Shown in pieces: positions 17,088 to 26,389 of a stretch of DNA of 64,000 nt (position 1 is the stretch's first letter; every line of letters begins with the position of its first letter). This DNA comes from Kribbella sp. VKM Ac-2569. Its GTDB lineage: Bacteria > Actinomycetota > Actinomycetes > Propionibacteriales > Kribbellaceae. Below the pieces are notes generated by a model. The model saw only the letters and a list, made by a program, of their open reading frames with translations. It had not been told where the DNA came from and searched no databases. A program made the translations under genes and the position numbers. The stretch spans positions 248,001 through 312,000 of the forward strand of contig NZ_SGXJ01000002.1 in NCBI RefSeq assembly GCF_004216905.1. Reading direction: 5' to 3'.

Positions 17088-18947
17088 TTGACACGGCGGG
17101 TAGCAGCTGCCACCTTGTTGCGGTGCGGGAAGGGTAACTATTCAGAGCAGTGGCTGTTCCGCTCGCCGCGGGTGCTCGCGGTCGTCGAGCTGGCTCGGGC
17201 GTTTCCAGCCTGGTTTGCCTTGCTGCTCGGGTGCATCGTCCTCACCGCCATCTGGCCGGCGATCTTCGCAGCACTGGTCGCACACCTGATCACAATCCTC
17301 CCGGTTGCGGCCCGGTCATCTGCCGCAGTCCTTTCGACCCTCGCCGGGATCGCTCTTGTACTGGCGGCGCAAGAGGTGACGCGCGCCGCCTACGAGGTGG
17401 TGCGCTGGTCGCTGTACCGGCGGTACGAGGAACACTTGATCGGTCGCGTGATCCGCGCCGCTCTCGGCGCAAGCACCTTGGATATCTTCGAGCGACCCAA
17501 CCTGGCCGCCAAGACTGACCGTGCCGTGCGCATCGCGGGTCTCGAGCCCGGGGACCTGGTCGACGGCTTGAGCATGAAGTGGCCCCTGCAAGCCCAGGGT
17601 GTCGCGGCCGCTGTGCTGGTGGCCACCGTCTCCGCTCCGGCCGCCGCAATCCTGTTCCTGGTCTGGATCCTGGTCGGCAACAGGCTGCAGGCGAGCATGC
17701 GCCGCTCAGACCAGTTCACCTGGGAAGACGCCGTACATGCCGCGAGCTACACGCACCGGATCGGCTTGCGCCAGGAGTGGGCCAAAGAGGTTCGTATCTT
17801 TGGCCTCAGCGACTGGTTGTCGGATCGCTACGGGCGCCAAACGGCTCGCATACTCGCGGAGTTGGCCAAGTCCCGCAAGGTCGGACAACGCCCGCTGGCC
17901 GTGCTCCTCGCCCTCGTCGTCGTGGCCAACGCGTCCGTTGTCGCGCTGGCGACACGGTCAGACCTCAGCGTCGGCGCTGTCGTCTTGCTGCTCCAAGGCA
18001 TGCTCGGCATGAGCCTTCTCGCCGATCAGGCCGGTGACGATCTCATCGAGTACGGCGCCAGTCGTGTCCCGGTCGTTCTTGAGCTGGAACACCTCGTTTC
18101 CCACCACGCCACCACACACTCCGGCACTGCCAGTGCGTCAGGACGTCCGACGGAATCGATCGTGTTCGAGGAGGTGACCTTCGGATATCCCGGATCCGGC
18201 AAAGTCATCTTCGATCGGCTGAGCCTCGAGATCCGGGCGGGTACGTCGCTTGGCATCGTCGGCCTGAACGGCGCAGGCAAGACCACGTTGATCAAGCTGC
18301 TCACCGGGCTCGAAGTACCGCAGAGTGGCCGCATCCTCATCGACGGAACCGATCTTCGCGAGATCGATCAGGAATCGTGGCGAAAGTCCGTGGCGGCGAT
18401 CTTCCAGGACTTCATTCACTACGGGATGTCCGCGCGGGACAACATCGGTCTCGGAGCAGTTGAGCAGTTGAGCCAGCCAGTTATCGACCAGGAGATCGAG
18501 CGCTCCGCCGTACGAGCCGGCGCGGACGCCATCCTCGGCAGGCTCCCGCATGGCCTTGATACGACGCTCTCTCCGCGGCTCGAGAGTGGAGTCGACCTGT
18601 CGGGTGGACAGTGGCAGCGGATAGCCCTCGCCAGATCACTCATGGCGGTTCAAGGCGGCGCGCGCGTTCTCGTTCTCGACGAACCAACCGCGCAACTCGA
18701 CGTACGCGCCGAGGCAGACATCTACAACAGGTTCCTCGATCTCACGTCCGGCTTGACCAGCGTCCTGATCAGCCATCGGTTCTCCACGATCCGTCGCTCC
18801 AGCCGGATCATCGTGCTCGACGGCGGACAGGTCACCGAAGACGGCAGTCATGAACAGCTCCTCGCGGCCGAGGGAATCTACGCCCGCATGTTCCGCAAGC
18901 AAGCGATGCGGTTCAGCGCCAACGCCGAGGAGGACATCGATGGCTGA
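17088..18947 (+). CDS. ABC exporter half-transporter 1 (TMD-NBD)
   Basis: 619 aa from TTG 17088, which has GGAG 5 nt upstream. The N-terminal ~330 residues hold several membrane helices. The C-terminal NBD has Walker A GLNGAGKTTLI, signature DLSGGQWQRIALARSL, Walker B VLVLDEPTAQLD and switch His in ISHRFSTI. It overlaps the second half-transporter by 8 nt and the two probably form a heterodimer. No precursor peptide or lanthipeptide enzyme is visible next to it, so the cargo is unknown. Codons are less GC3-biased than in the flanking genes, a weak hint of transfer. Confidence 0.85.
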   Translation: MTRRVAAATLLRCGKGNYSEQWLFRSPRVLAVVELARAFPAWFALLLGCIVLTAIWPAIFAALVAHLITILPVAARSSAAVLSTLAGIALVLAAQEVTRAAYEVVRWSLYRRYEEHLIGRVIRAALGASTLDIFERPNLAAKTDRAVRIAGLEPGDLVDGLSMKWPLQAQGVAAAVLVATVSAPAAAILFLVWILVGNRLQASMRRSDQFTWEDAVHAASYTHRIGLRQEWAKEVRIFGLSDWLSDRYGRQTARILAELAKSRKVGQRPLAVLLALVVVANASVVALATRSDLSVGAVVLLLQGMLGMSLLADQAGDDLIEYGASRVPVVLELEHLVSHHATTHSGTASASGRPTESIVFEEVTFGYPGSGKVIFDRLSLEIRAGTSLGIVGLNGAGKTTLIKLLTGLEVPQSGRILIDGTDLREIDQESWRKSVAAIFQDFIHYGMSARDNIGLGAVEQLSQPVIDQEIERSAVRAGADAILGRLPHGLDTTLSPRLESGVDLSGGQWQRIALARSLMAVQGGARVLVLDEPTAQLDVRAEADIYNRFLDLTSGLTSVLISHRFSTIRRSSRIIVLDGGQVTEDGSHEQLLAAEGIYARMFRKQAMRFSANAEEDIDG

Positions 18948-20727
18948 GAACGCCCGCTTGCGCGTCATCAGAACGATGCTGCGCCTAGCCTGGCAGGCGG
19001 ATCGCACAGCAGCAGTGCTTGCGTTCGTACTGGCCGGCCTGCTGGCGATCACGCAGTCCTCCTACGGTCTGTGGCTGAAGTTCATCGTTGACGGCATCCA
19101 CACCGGCAACCCATCTCGCCTAGGCGTCGGCGCTGTCGGAGGCGTCATCTCAATCGCCGCCACTCTCGCGATCGCCTACGGCGGACAACGTGCCCAGTCT
19201 CGGCTTCGCGATCACACCCGGTACCTGATGAACGCGCAGATTCTCAACCTGGTCAGCGCCGCGCCAACACTGGAACTCCACGAGAGCCCCCAACATCTGA
19301 ACGAACTGTCTGCGTTCCAGCGAGAGGGCTATCAGCTCAGTCAGGTTCTGCCGAGGATGGTCGAACTCTGCGCCGTCGCCGTGCAGATCGTCACGACTGC
19401 GGTCCTCATGGTTCTTGTCGATCCGCTCCTCCTCGCTTTGCCGTTGTTCGCGGCGCCGTCGCTGCTCGTCAGCTTCAAGACAAGCCGCATCTTCCGCGAC
19501 AGTGGCCGGCGCGCAGCCGAACCCGCCCGGCTTGCTGAGCATCTCGTAGAGCTGACGGCCACCCCGGGTGGCGCGAAGGAGGTGCGCCTCTTCAGGTTGC
19601 AAGCGGAGATGCTGCGCAGGTTTCAGCAGGCGCACCACCAGATCCGACGCTTCAACGGACAAGCCCAACTTCAGGCCGCCGGCTGGAGTCTCGCCGGACG
19701 ACTGGTCTTCATCGCCGGATACGTAGCTTCCATCGCCTTTGTGGTGCGGCAAGTCACCATCGGCGAGGCAACCATCGGCGAAGCCGCGCTGATCGCGGTC
19801 CTCGCCGGTCAAGTGCTCGGGCTAGTCAGCGGCTCCAGTGAGGTCCTACAGCTCACGATCCGAAGTCTGGTAGCGGCCGACCGTTTCGTCCGCCTGCAAG
19901 ACCTCTTCGGCCACGCGACTCAACGGGGCCACCGCCCTGTGCCGCAGCGGCTTGAGCACGGCATCTCGCTGCGCAACGTTTCCTACCAGTACGACGGCGC
20001 AGCACGGCCTGCCCTCGCGAACATCGACGTGGACCTGCCCGCCGGCTTGACGATCGCCATCGTTGGCGAGAACGGCGCCGGCAAGTCGACTCTGGTCAAA
20101 CTCCTTGCCGGCCTCTACAGCCCGACCAACGGCACCATCACCATCGACGGGGTGGATCTCGCCTCGGTCGACCTCACACGATGGCAAGACAGGGTCTCTG
20201 CCGCGTTCCAGGATCACGCCCGGTTCGAGCTGCTGGTGCGCGAGACCGTGGCGCTCGGAGACCTCGAAAACGCTGATACCGATCTGAAGGTTCTTGGCGC
20301 GCTCGAGCGCGCCGCCGCCACCGACGTACTGTCCGCCCTGCCCCGCGGGCTCGATACGCAACTCGGCTCGGGCCGGCCGGCCGGTGTGGACCTGTCCGGA
20401 GGCCAGTGGCAGAAGCTTGCGATCGCCAGAGCAATGATGCGCCCCGGTCCTGCCTTGCTACTTCTCGACGAACCCTCAGCAGCCCTGGACCCTGAAACCG
20501 AGCATCGCCTCTTCGAAGCCTGGACCCAGGTCGCACACGATCTTCGAGAACGTGTCGGCTCCATCACAGTCCTGGTCTCGCACAGATTCTCCACAGTGCG
20601 CATGGCCAACAGCATCATCGTGCTCCAGCACGGGACGATCGCAGAACACGGCTCACACGAAGACCTACTCCACAAGAACGGCCTGTACGCCGAACTCTTC
20701 AACCTCCAAGCCTCTGCCTACCGCTGA
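18940..20727 (+). CDS. ABC exporter half-transporter 2 (TMD-NBD)
   Basis: 595 aa. ATG 18940 lies inside the end of the previous gene, with GAGGAGG upstream. TM helices include AVLAFVLAGLLAITQSSYGL and the segment around LAGRLVFIAGYVASIAFVV. The NBD has Walker A GENGAGKSTLV, signature DLSGGQWQKLAIARAM, Walker B LLLLDEPSAALDP and H-loop VSHRFSTV. All catalytic residues look intact in both halves, unlike degenerate-site heterodimers. A perfect 13-bp terminator follows. Confidence 0.87.
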   Translation: MAENARLRVIRTMLRLAWQADRTAAVLAFVLAGLLAITQSSYGLWLKFIVDGIHTGNPSRLGVGAVGGVISIAATLAIAYGGQRAQSRLRDHTRYLMNAQILNLVSAAPTLELHESPQHLNELSAFQREGYQLSQVLPRMVELCAVAVQIVTTAVLMVLVDPLLLALPLFAAPSLLVSFKTSRIFRDSGRRAAEPARLAEHLVELTATPGGAKEVRLFRLQAEMLRRFQQAHHQIRRFNGQAQLQAAGWSLAGRLVFIAGYVASIAFVVRQVTIGEATIGEAALIAVLAGQVLGLVSGSSEVLQLTIRSLVAADRFVRLQDLFGHATQRGHRPVPQRLEHGISLRNVSYQYDGAARPALANIDVDLPAGLTIAIVGENGAGKSTLVKLLAGLYSPTNGTITIDGVDLASVDLTRWQDRVSAAFQDHARFELLVRETVALGDLENADTDLKVLGALERAAATDVLSALPRGLDTQLGSGRPAGVDLSGGQWQKLAIARAMMRPGPALLLLDEPSAALDPETEHRLFEAWTQVAHDLRERVGSITVLVSHRFSTVRMANSIIVLQHGTIAEHGSHEDLLHKNGLYAELFNLQASAYR

Positions 20728-20761
20728 GGCAACCAAACCCGCAGGCCAGGCACAACAAAAC

Positions 20762-20791
20762 GAAGGCCCGGACCTGTTGGTCCGGGCCTTC
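20762..20791. terminator. Intrinsic terminator (bidirectional) between ABC operon and tRNA
   Basis: GAAGGCCCGGACC (20762-20774), loop TGTT, exact complement 20779-20791, then CTTCC. It ends 6 nt before the tRNA 3' end, so it can serve both strands. Confidence 0.85.
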
Positions 20792-20796
20792 TTCCG

Positions 20797-20870
20797 TAGC
20801 GGGGGCAGGATTTGAACCTGCGACCTCTGGGTTATGAGCCCAGCGAGCTACCGAGCTGCTCCACCCCGCG
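20797..20870 (-). tRNA. Initiator tRNA-fMet (CAU)
   Basis: 74-nt cloverleaf on the minus strand. The anticodon loop is CUCAUAA. The three G:C pairs (GGG/CCC) next to the loop mark an initiator. The acceptor stem begins with an unpaired C1:U72, the actinobacterial form of the initiator mismatch. D arm GAGC/GCTC and T arm GCAGG-TTCAAAT-CCTGC are intact. CCA is not encoded. Confidence 0.95.
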
Positions 20871-20883
20871 TCGTTGTGTCTTT

Positions 20884-20912
20884 AGTTTAGAGGATCTGGG
20901 CCGAGCAACCAA
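20884..20912 (-). promoter_or_regulatory. Promoter of tRNA-fMet
   Basis: On the minus strand TTGGTT (20912-20907) and TAAACT (20889-20884) are spaced by 17 nt. The -10 lies 13 nt before the mature tRNA 5' end. Confidence 0.65.
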
Positions 20913-20973
20913 ATCGGTTCCCGGCGCGGCCCCGGACCAGCGAAAACCCGTGTCTGCCGGGGGCGCGGCGGCG

Positions 20974-20979
20974 TACCGT
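20974..20979 (+). promoter_or_regulatory. -10 element TACCGT of a leaderless promoter
   Basis: TACCGT lies 6 nt before ATG 20986 with no ribosome-binding site. Confidence 0.45.
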
Positions 20980-20985
20980 CCGAGT

Positions 20986-21951
20986 ATGTCCCGACACGTC
21001 ATTCGCCCGTTCGAGGAGGCGGATCTGCCGGCCGCGGCGGGCCTGCTCGCCGAGCGGCATCAGGTGCACCGCAAGCGTCACCCGCTGCTTCCCGCCGACT
21101 ACGAGGACGAGCAGCTCGCGCTGGTCGAGGTGACGGCTGCCTGGGAGACCGAGGGCGCGTCCGGCGCGGTGCTGGTCGAAGGCGGCGAGATCACCGGTTA
21201 TCTGCTGGCCGCTCCGAAGCAGTCCCCGGTCTGGGGTCCGAACATCTGGGTCGAGGCCGCCGGTCACGCCGTACGTGAGCCAGAACACATCCGCGACCTG
21301 TACGGCGCTGCCGCCGCGAAGTGGGTCGATGACGGCCGCATCGCGCACTACGTCCTGGTGCCTGACGACCCCGCGCTGATCGACGCCTGGTTCCGGCTGG
21401 CGTTCGGTTCGCAGCATGCGCACGCCGTGCGTCCTGTCCCTGACTCTCCTCCCCAGCCACCGGCGGACCTCGTCGTACGCCGTGCCGTGCGTGCGGACAT
21501 CCCTGTACTCGCGGAGCTCGACCTCGAACTGCCCCGGCATCAGGGGTTGTCGCCGGTGTTCTCGTCTGGGGACCTGCCGACTCTCGAGGAAGCGGTGGCG
21601 GACTGGGAGGAATCGATCGACGATCAGGACTACGCGACCTTCGTTGCCTCGTACAACGGGGAGGTCATCGGCTCGTCGGTCGGCTGTTCGCTGGACAAGT
21701 CGAGTGCGCACAGTGGGCTCGCGAAACCGGACAACGCGGGGTTCCTCGGGTTCGCGGCCGTCCTGCCGTCGGCTCGTGGACTCGGCGCCGGGCGCGCGCT
21801 GGGCGAGGCCGTGCTGCAGTGGTCGGCGGAGACCGGGTACACGTCGGTCGTGACCGACTGGCGGGTGACGAACCTGTTGTCGTCGCGGGCGTGGCCGCGG
21901 CTCGGGTTCCGGCAGACGTTCCACCGGTTGCATCGGCTGATCGGGCACTGA
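20986..21951 (+). CDS. Tandem GNAT-domain N-acetyltransferase
   Basis: 321 aa. The N-terminal half starts with a GNAT-like strand-helix (RPFEEADLPAAAGLLAERH) but is diverged. The C-terminal half has a recognisable acetyl-CoA site around LPSARGLGAGRALGEAVL and the closing ARPWPRLGF-type motif (WPRLGFRQTF). It should transfer an acetyl group from acetyl-CoA to an unknown amine. ATG 20986 is chosen from the leaderless -10; the frame extends upstream only through the tRNA. Confidence 0.82.
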   Translation: MSRHVIRPFEEADLPAAAGLLAERHQVHRKRHPLLPADYEDEQLALVEVTAAWETEGASGAVLVEGGEITGYLLAAPKQSPVWGPNIWVEAAGHAVREPEHIRDLYGAAAAKWVDDGRIAHYVLVPDDPALIDAWFRLAFGSQHAHAVRPVPDSPPQPPADLVVRRAVRADIPVLAELDLELPRHQGLSPVFSSGDLPTLEEAVADWEESIDDQDYATFVASYNGEVIGSSVGCSLDKSSAHSGLAKPDNAGFLGFAAVLPSARGLGAGRALGEAVLQWSAETGYTSVVTDWRVTNLLSSRAWPRLGFRQTFHRLHRLIGH

Positions 21952-22069
21952 TCGCGAGGTTGTCCACAGATCCGAACTCGTCGGTTCACGCGAGGGACGA
22001 TCACTGCACCTTCTTGGTCACGAAGGGCGTCCCGCAGCAGGCGGGCGCCGCCGTTTCCAGGAGGCAGCC

Positions 22070-22654
22070 ATGTCGCGTTCATCGCTTCGTCCCCGAGCCG
22101 TGCCGTCCGTCCGCCGTATCGTGACCGGAGGCGCGGTCGTCCTGGCCGCGCTCGGGCTCTCGACGACAGTCCCTGCCTCAGCAACAGAGTTCACACCGTC
22201 GTCGACGTACTCCGCGGATCATCCATCGACCGAGCAAAGGGCTGGCACCTTGGACGGCTTCGTGATCGAGAACCTTCCCGACGGCCTCGGCACGCCGAGC
22301 GACTTCGAGTACGAGTGGGAGGACGTGTCCTTCCACAGCCGGGTCTGGGAGACCGGGCCCGATCCGGAGGGTGCGTTCAAGGTCGACCTGACCGTGAAGA
22401 CCCTCCGCGGCGAGAAGCTCACCGATCTCGAAGCCGTGAAGGACTTCCTGGTCGAGTACGAGGAGAAGGAGCCAGGCGACTGGCAGCTCGAACCGGTCAA
22501 GGTCGGCGGGTACGACGCTCTGTTCGCCGGCAACGAGGTGTTCTACTTCATCGAACCTGGCGTCGCGGCCGAGGTGACGATCGACCACGAGCGGTTCACC
22601 GACGAGGACGTGCTCGATACGGCGGCCGGGTTCCACCCGGAGCCGACGACCTGA
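22070..22654 (+). CDS. Secreted protein of unknown function
   Basis: 194 aa with a ribosome-binding site AGGAGG before ATG 22070. The Sec signal peptide (RRIVTGGAVVLAALGLSTTVPASA) is cleaved near residue 39. The mature part is acidic and rich in Trp, Glu and Asp, with short beta-strand-like repeats and no Cys. No family is recognised. It is likely released or wall-associated. It ends at a long hairpin shared with the convergent UPF0182 operon. The gap upstream (21952-22069) holds one perfect TTGTCCACA box at 21960-21968. Confidence 0.75.
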   Translation: MSRSSLRPRAVPSVRRIVTGGAVVLAALGLSTTVPASATEFTPSSTYSADHPSTEQRAGTLDGFVIENLPDGLGTPSDFEYEWEDVSFHSRVWETGPDPEGAFKVDLTVKTLRGEKLTDLEAVKDFLVEYEEKEPGDWQLEPVKVGGYDALFAGNEVFYFIEPGVAAEVTIDHERFTDEDVLDTAAGFHPEPTT

Positions 22655-22696
22655 TGCCGTAGGCAACCACCCCGGCGCGCCAACGGGCAAACGAAC

Positions 22697-22734
22697 GGGG
22701 CGGCGACGCCGACTGGTGTCGGTGTCGCCGCCCC
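22697..22734. terminator. 17-bp hairpin, bidirectional terminator
   Basis: GGGGCGGCGACGCCGAC pairs with its complement around a TGGT loop, with one G:T pair. It lies between two convergent transcription units and has no strong T-tract. Confidence 0.75.
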
Positions 22735-22750
22735 GGGGCCACCGTGCGGC

Positions 22751-25732
22751 TCAGCCTGTTGGTGAGGGCGTCGGTGTTGTTGCCTCCGGTGGGTTCGACG
22801 GATTCGGGGACGGCGTCGCCGATGGCGACGGAGTTGGAGTCGCTGCCGCGCCAGCCGCGGCCCTGTCGAGCGCAGCCTTCATCTGGTTGAGGTTGGTCTG
22901 GTAGCCGGCCAGGTCGCCGTTCTTGAGGGCTGCTTGTGCCCGGGTCCACGCGGCCTGCGCGTCGGCGATGGCCTGCTTGACCGTCTGGTTCGGCTCCTGC
23001 GTAGTCGGCGGTTTCTGGGTTCCTGGAGGCAGCTCACCGGTGTCGACGCTGGTCTTGAAGACCTTGGTGAGGGCTTCCTGCAACGTCGAGCCGTAGGCGA
23101 CACCGTCGCCGAAGGAGACCAGGACGTATCGCAGGACGGGATAACTACCCTGCCCGCTGGTCCGCACCGAGTACACCGGCTGCACGTAGAGGAGACCGCC
23201 GCCGAGCGGCAGCGTCAGCAGGTTACCGTACTGCGCTCTTGCTCCGCTGTTCGGTTGGTTGATCGGCAGCAACGCCTGTCTGATGCCTTCATCCGTCTGG
23301 AACTTGTTGTAGACCTGCCCCGGACCAGGTATCTGCAGGTTCCCCGGCAATCGCAGGACCCGGAACTTGCCGTAGTCCGGCGAGGTGGCCTCGGCATCGA
23401 CAGCCACGAACGCAGTCAGGTTCTCCCGTTCACCGTTCGGCACGTACACCGACGTCAGCGAGAACTTCGGCTCGGACTGATCGGGCATCCGCAACGAGAG
23501 ATAGAAGGGAGGCTGGCTGATATGCGTCGCCGAGTCACCACCGGAGGAGACCGCGGTCGGGTCGTCCGGCACTCGCCACAGGTCGCTGTTCTGGTACCAG
23601 GTGCCGGCGTCCTGGACGTGGTACTTCGCGAGCAGGTCGCGCTGCACCTTGAACATGTCTTCCGGGTAGCGCAGATGCGACATCAGGTCCGGCGAAATGT
23701 CCGAGCGCGGCTTGACCGTGCCCGGGAACGCCTTCATCCAGGTCTTCAGCACCGGGTCCTTGTCGTCCCAGGCGTACAGCTCGACCGAGCCGTCGTAGGC
23801 GTTGACGACAGCCTTGACCGAGTTGCGGATGTAGTTGATCTTCTCGCTCGGTTGCTGAGCGATCGTCCCGCGGCCGGTCGTGGTGTCCCGGGTGCTGACG
23901 TCGAGGTCGACCTTCTCGGAATACGGGTAGTTGTCCGAGGTGGTGTAGCCGTCGACGATCCAGACCACCTGGCCGTCGACGATCGCCGGGTACGGGTCAC
24001 CGTCCGGCGTCAGCCACGGGGCCGCCTTCTCGACCCGCTCGCGCGGAGTGCGGTCGTAGAGGATCTTCGAGGCGGAGTTCACGCGGCTGGACAGCAGGAT
24101 GTTCGCATCCCGGAATTTTGTTGCGTAGAGCAACCGGTTGGCGAACGAGCCGACCGGGACGCCGCCCTTGCCCTCGTAGGTGTTCAGCGTCGGGTCACCG
24201 CCCTTCTGTCCTTCGGGCGTGTCGAGCTCGACCTTCTGGCCGCCCTCGGGGGCACCGACGATCGAGTAGTCCGGCGACTGCTCGCCGAAGTAGATCCGCG
24301 GTTCGTAGTCACCGAGATCGCCGGTCGGCGGCAGGTCCTTCTCGGTGAACACCGGAGTACCGCCCTGCGACTGGTTCCCGTTGGCGGCGACGACCCCGTA
24401 GCCATGGGTGTAGACGGTGTGGTCGTTGTTCCAGTTGCGCTGACCGGCCGGCAACCGGTCGACCTGGACTTCGCGGACCGCGATGACCGTGTCGTTGACC
24501 TTGCCCTTGATCTTGTACCGGTCGACGTCGAGATCCGTCGGGAACGAGTAGAAGCCACGGACCTGCTGGAGCTGCTCGAAGGTCGGTCCGATCACCGTCG
24601 GGTCGATCAGCCGGATACCCGGCAGAACTTCGGCATCCGCCGTCAGGTCCTCCGGCTTCGCCGTACTCTTCGCCTTGTATTCGGTGACGGCGGTGTCCTC
24701 GAGTCCGTACGCCTGGCGCGTGGCCTCGATGTTCTTGGTGATGTACGGCGCCTCCTTCACCGGCTCGCTCGGTCGCACCCGCAACTGCTGCAGCGCGGCC
24801 GGCCAGAGCGCACCGAGGAGGATCGCCGACAGGATCAGCACGACCGTGCCCACGCCGGGAAGCAGCCAGGTCCGTCGGACCACATTGGCGAAGAACAAGA
24901 TCGCACACAGAACCGCGATGACGGCCAGGATCTCCTTGCTCGGCAGGACGGCGTGGTCGCCGGTGTAGGAGACACCGGTGAAGAGCTTGGCGTCCGAGGT
25001 CGTGAGGCCGAACCGGTCCAGCCAGTAGCTGAAGGCCTTGAGGAGGACAAGCAGACCGAGCAACACCGAGAACTGCACCTGCGCCGCGCCGGAGGCCTTC
25101 TGGCCCTTGGCGGACGGACGGAAGCCGCCGTACAGGTAGTGCGTGATGATCGCGGCGACCAGCGACAGCAGGACGATCGAGTAGCCGAAGCCGAGCAGCA
25201 CACGCAGCCACGGGTAGTCGAAGACGAAGAACGCGATGTCCTTGTTGAAGTGCTTGTCGGTGACACCGAACGGCGTCCGGTTCCGCCAGGCCAGGAAGAC
25301 CTTCCACTCCCCCGACGCTGCCGAGCCGCCGAAGACCAGCATCAGGGTCGCGACGACGCCGATCGCGACCTTCCCGTGCTGTTGCAGCAGATCGCCGTAC
25401 CGCTCGAAACCGGGGCTGGGCGACGGGGCGAGCGCTACCCGGGGACGGGCGCGGAAGGCGACGATGACGTTCGCGACGACCGCGGCCGCCATCAGCAGAC
25501 CGACGATCACGAACAGCAGCACGCGGGTGCCGAGCACAGTGCTGAACACCGAACCGAGGTCGACCGATCGGTACCAGAGACGCTGGGTCCAGACGTCGGT
25601 GAAGACGCTGAAGAGGATCAGCAGGACGATCAGCGTGGCGATCGTCGGCAGCAGAGCGCGCGGGCGTCCGCCTGTTCGCCGGGTCCTGCGGGCCGGCGGC
25701 TCTTCCGGCATGTCATAGACGCCGTCGCTCAT
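22751..25732 (-). CDS. UPF0182-family large membrane protein
   Basis: 993 aa. Seven predicted membrane helices occupy the first ~330 residues (ATLIVLLILFSVF, VLLFVIVGLLMAAAVVANVI and others). A large extracytoplasmic domain follows and the tail is low-complexity Pro/Ser/Thr. This matches the UPF0182 family in length and order. The biochemical role is unknown; the M. tuberculosis homologue is Rv3193c. ATG 25732 has GAGGAG upstream and overlaps the upstream gene's stop (ATGA). The open frame extends a further 33 codons upstream without a ribosome-binding site. Confidence 0.92.
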   Translation of the reverse strand: MSDGVYDMPEEPPARRTRRTGGRPRALLPTIATLIVLLILFSVFTDVWTQRLWYRSVDLGSVFSTVLGTRVLLFVIVGLLMAAAVVANVIVAFRARPRVALAPSPSPGFERYGDLLQQHGKVAIGVVATLMLVFGGSAASGEWKVFLAWRNRTPFGVTDKHFNKDIAFFVFDYPWLRVLLGFGYSIVLLSLVAAIITHYLYGGFRPSAKGQKASGAAQVQFSVLLGLLVLLKAFSYWLDRFGLTTSDAKLFTGVSYTGDHAVLPSKEILAVIAVLCAILFFANVVRRTWLLPGVGTVVLILSAILLGALWPAALQQLRVRPSEPVKEAPYITKNIEATRQAYGLEDTAVTEYKAKSTAKPEDLTADAEVLPGIRLIDPTVIGPTFEQLQQVRGFYSFPTDLDVDRYKIKGKVNDTVIAVREVQVDRLPAGQRNWNNDHTVYTHGYGVVAANGNQSQGGTPVFTEKDLPPTGDLGDYEPRIYFGEQSPDYSIVGAPEGGQKVELDTPEGQKGGDPTLNTYEGKGGVPVGSFANRLLYATKFRDANILLSSRVNSASKILYDRTPRERVEKAAPWLTPDGDPYPAIVDGQVVWIVDGYTTSDNYPYSEKVDLDVSTRDTTTGRGTIAQQPSEKINYIRNSVKAVVNAYDGSVELYAWDDKDPVLKTWMKAFPGTVKPRSDISPDLMSHLRYPEDMFKVQRDLLAKYHVQDAGTWYQNSDLWRVPDDPTAVSSGGDSATHISQPPFYLSLRMPDQSEPKFSLTSVYVPNGERENLTAFVAVDAEATSPDYGKFRVLRLPGNLQIPGPGQVYNKFQTDEGIRQALLPINQPNSGARAQYGNLLTLPLGGGLLYVQPVYSVRTSGQGSYPVLRYVLVSFGDGVAYGSTLQEALTKVFKTSVDTGELPPGTQKPPTTQEPNQTVKQAIADAQAAWTRAQAALKNGDLAGYQTNLNQMKAALDRAAAGAAATPTPSPSATPSPNPSNPPEATTPTPSPTG

Positions 25733-26346
25733 GGTCGCTTCTCCTCGTCGTCGCTCATGCCGTCGACCCCAGGACCCTCGCCCGACCGGATGCCGGCCGA
25801 AGGTTCGAATGTCAAAGACAGTACTTCGCACAGCGTGGGGACCAAGTCGACACCGGTGAGCACTGCGCTGTCCTGGTCGTGGGCGCGCAACCGGACGGCT
25901 CCGAACCGGGTTCCTTCCCGGAGCACTGCCGCGACCATCCGGACCTCGTGGCGGCGCGGATCGCTACCGGCCAGCCGGGCCAGTTCGGCGTCCGACTCGA
26001 CGCTGGACAGGCCGGACTCGGCGGCCGGCGGCAGCACGATCCGCTCGATCGCCAGTGCGCATCCCGCGACGCCGTCCGGCCATTCGATCCGGCCCAGCGT
26101 GTCGGCGAGGCGGTCGTCCTCGACACCGCCGGGAAGTTCGCCCTGGGCAACCGGGGTCAGCGGCTGCGATGCGTCCTCGGCGCCGAGTTCGGCGGCGAGA
26201 TTCGGTTCGGCGCGGAGCAGGTCCGCCGTCGGAACCAGCGCGAACAACTGCGCGGGCTGGTCCCAGCCCGCGCTGCTCACGTGCTTCTCGATCTCGACCA
26301 CGGCGCGGCTGAGCGCGTCCGGTGGCAGCGTGCCTACGGAATCCAT
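25729..26346 (-). CDS. PPA1309-type conserved actinobacterial protein
   Basis: 205 aa from ATG 26346. It is an acidic cytosolic protein (DALSRAVVEIEKHVSSAGWD, RIEWPDGVAGCALAIERIVL, RRHEVRMVAAVLREGTRFGA). It matches what I recall as the PPA1309 family found beside UPF0182 and YlbL genes across actinobacteria. Its activity is not known. It is coupled to UPF0182 by an ATGA overlap and lies 43 nt after the PDZ protease. Confidence 0.75.
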   Translation of the reverse strand: MDSVGTLPPDALSRAVVEIEKHVSSAGWDQPAQLFALVPTADLLRAEPNLAAELGAEDASQPLTPVAQGELPGGVEDDRLADTLGRIEWPDGVAGCALAIERIVLPPAAESGLSSVESDAELARLAGSDPRRHEVRMVAAVLREGTRFGAVRLRAHDQDSAVLTGVDLVPTLCEVLSLTFEPSAGIRSGEGPGVDGMSDDEEKRP

Positions 26347-26389
26347 GCCGGCAGATCTCCCCTTGGGCTCACCAGTACGTATCTGTCGC

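Noticed and set aside
17088-17093. TTGACA as a -35 element for the ABC operon
   Set aside because: No suitable -10 lies 16-18 nt downstream, and the same bases make a TTG start with GGAG 5 nt upstream.
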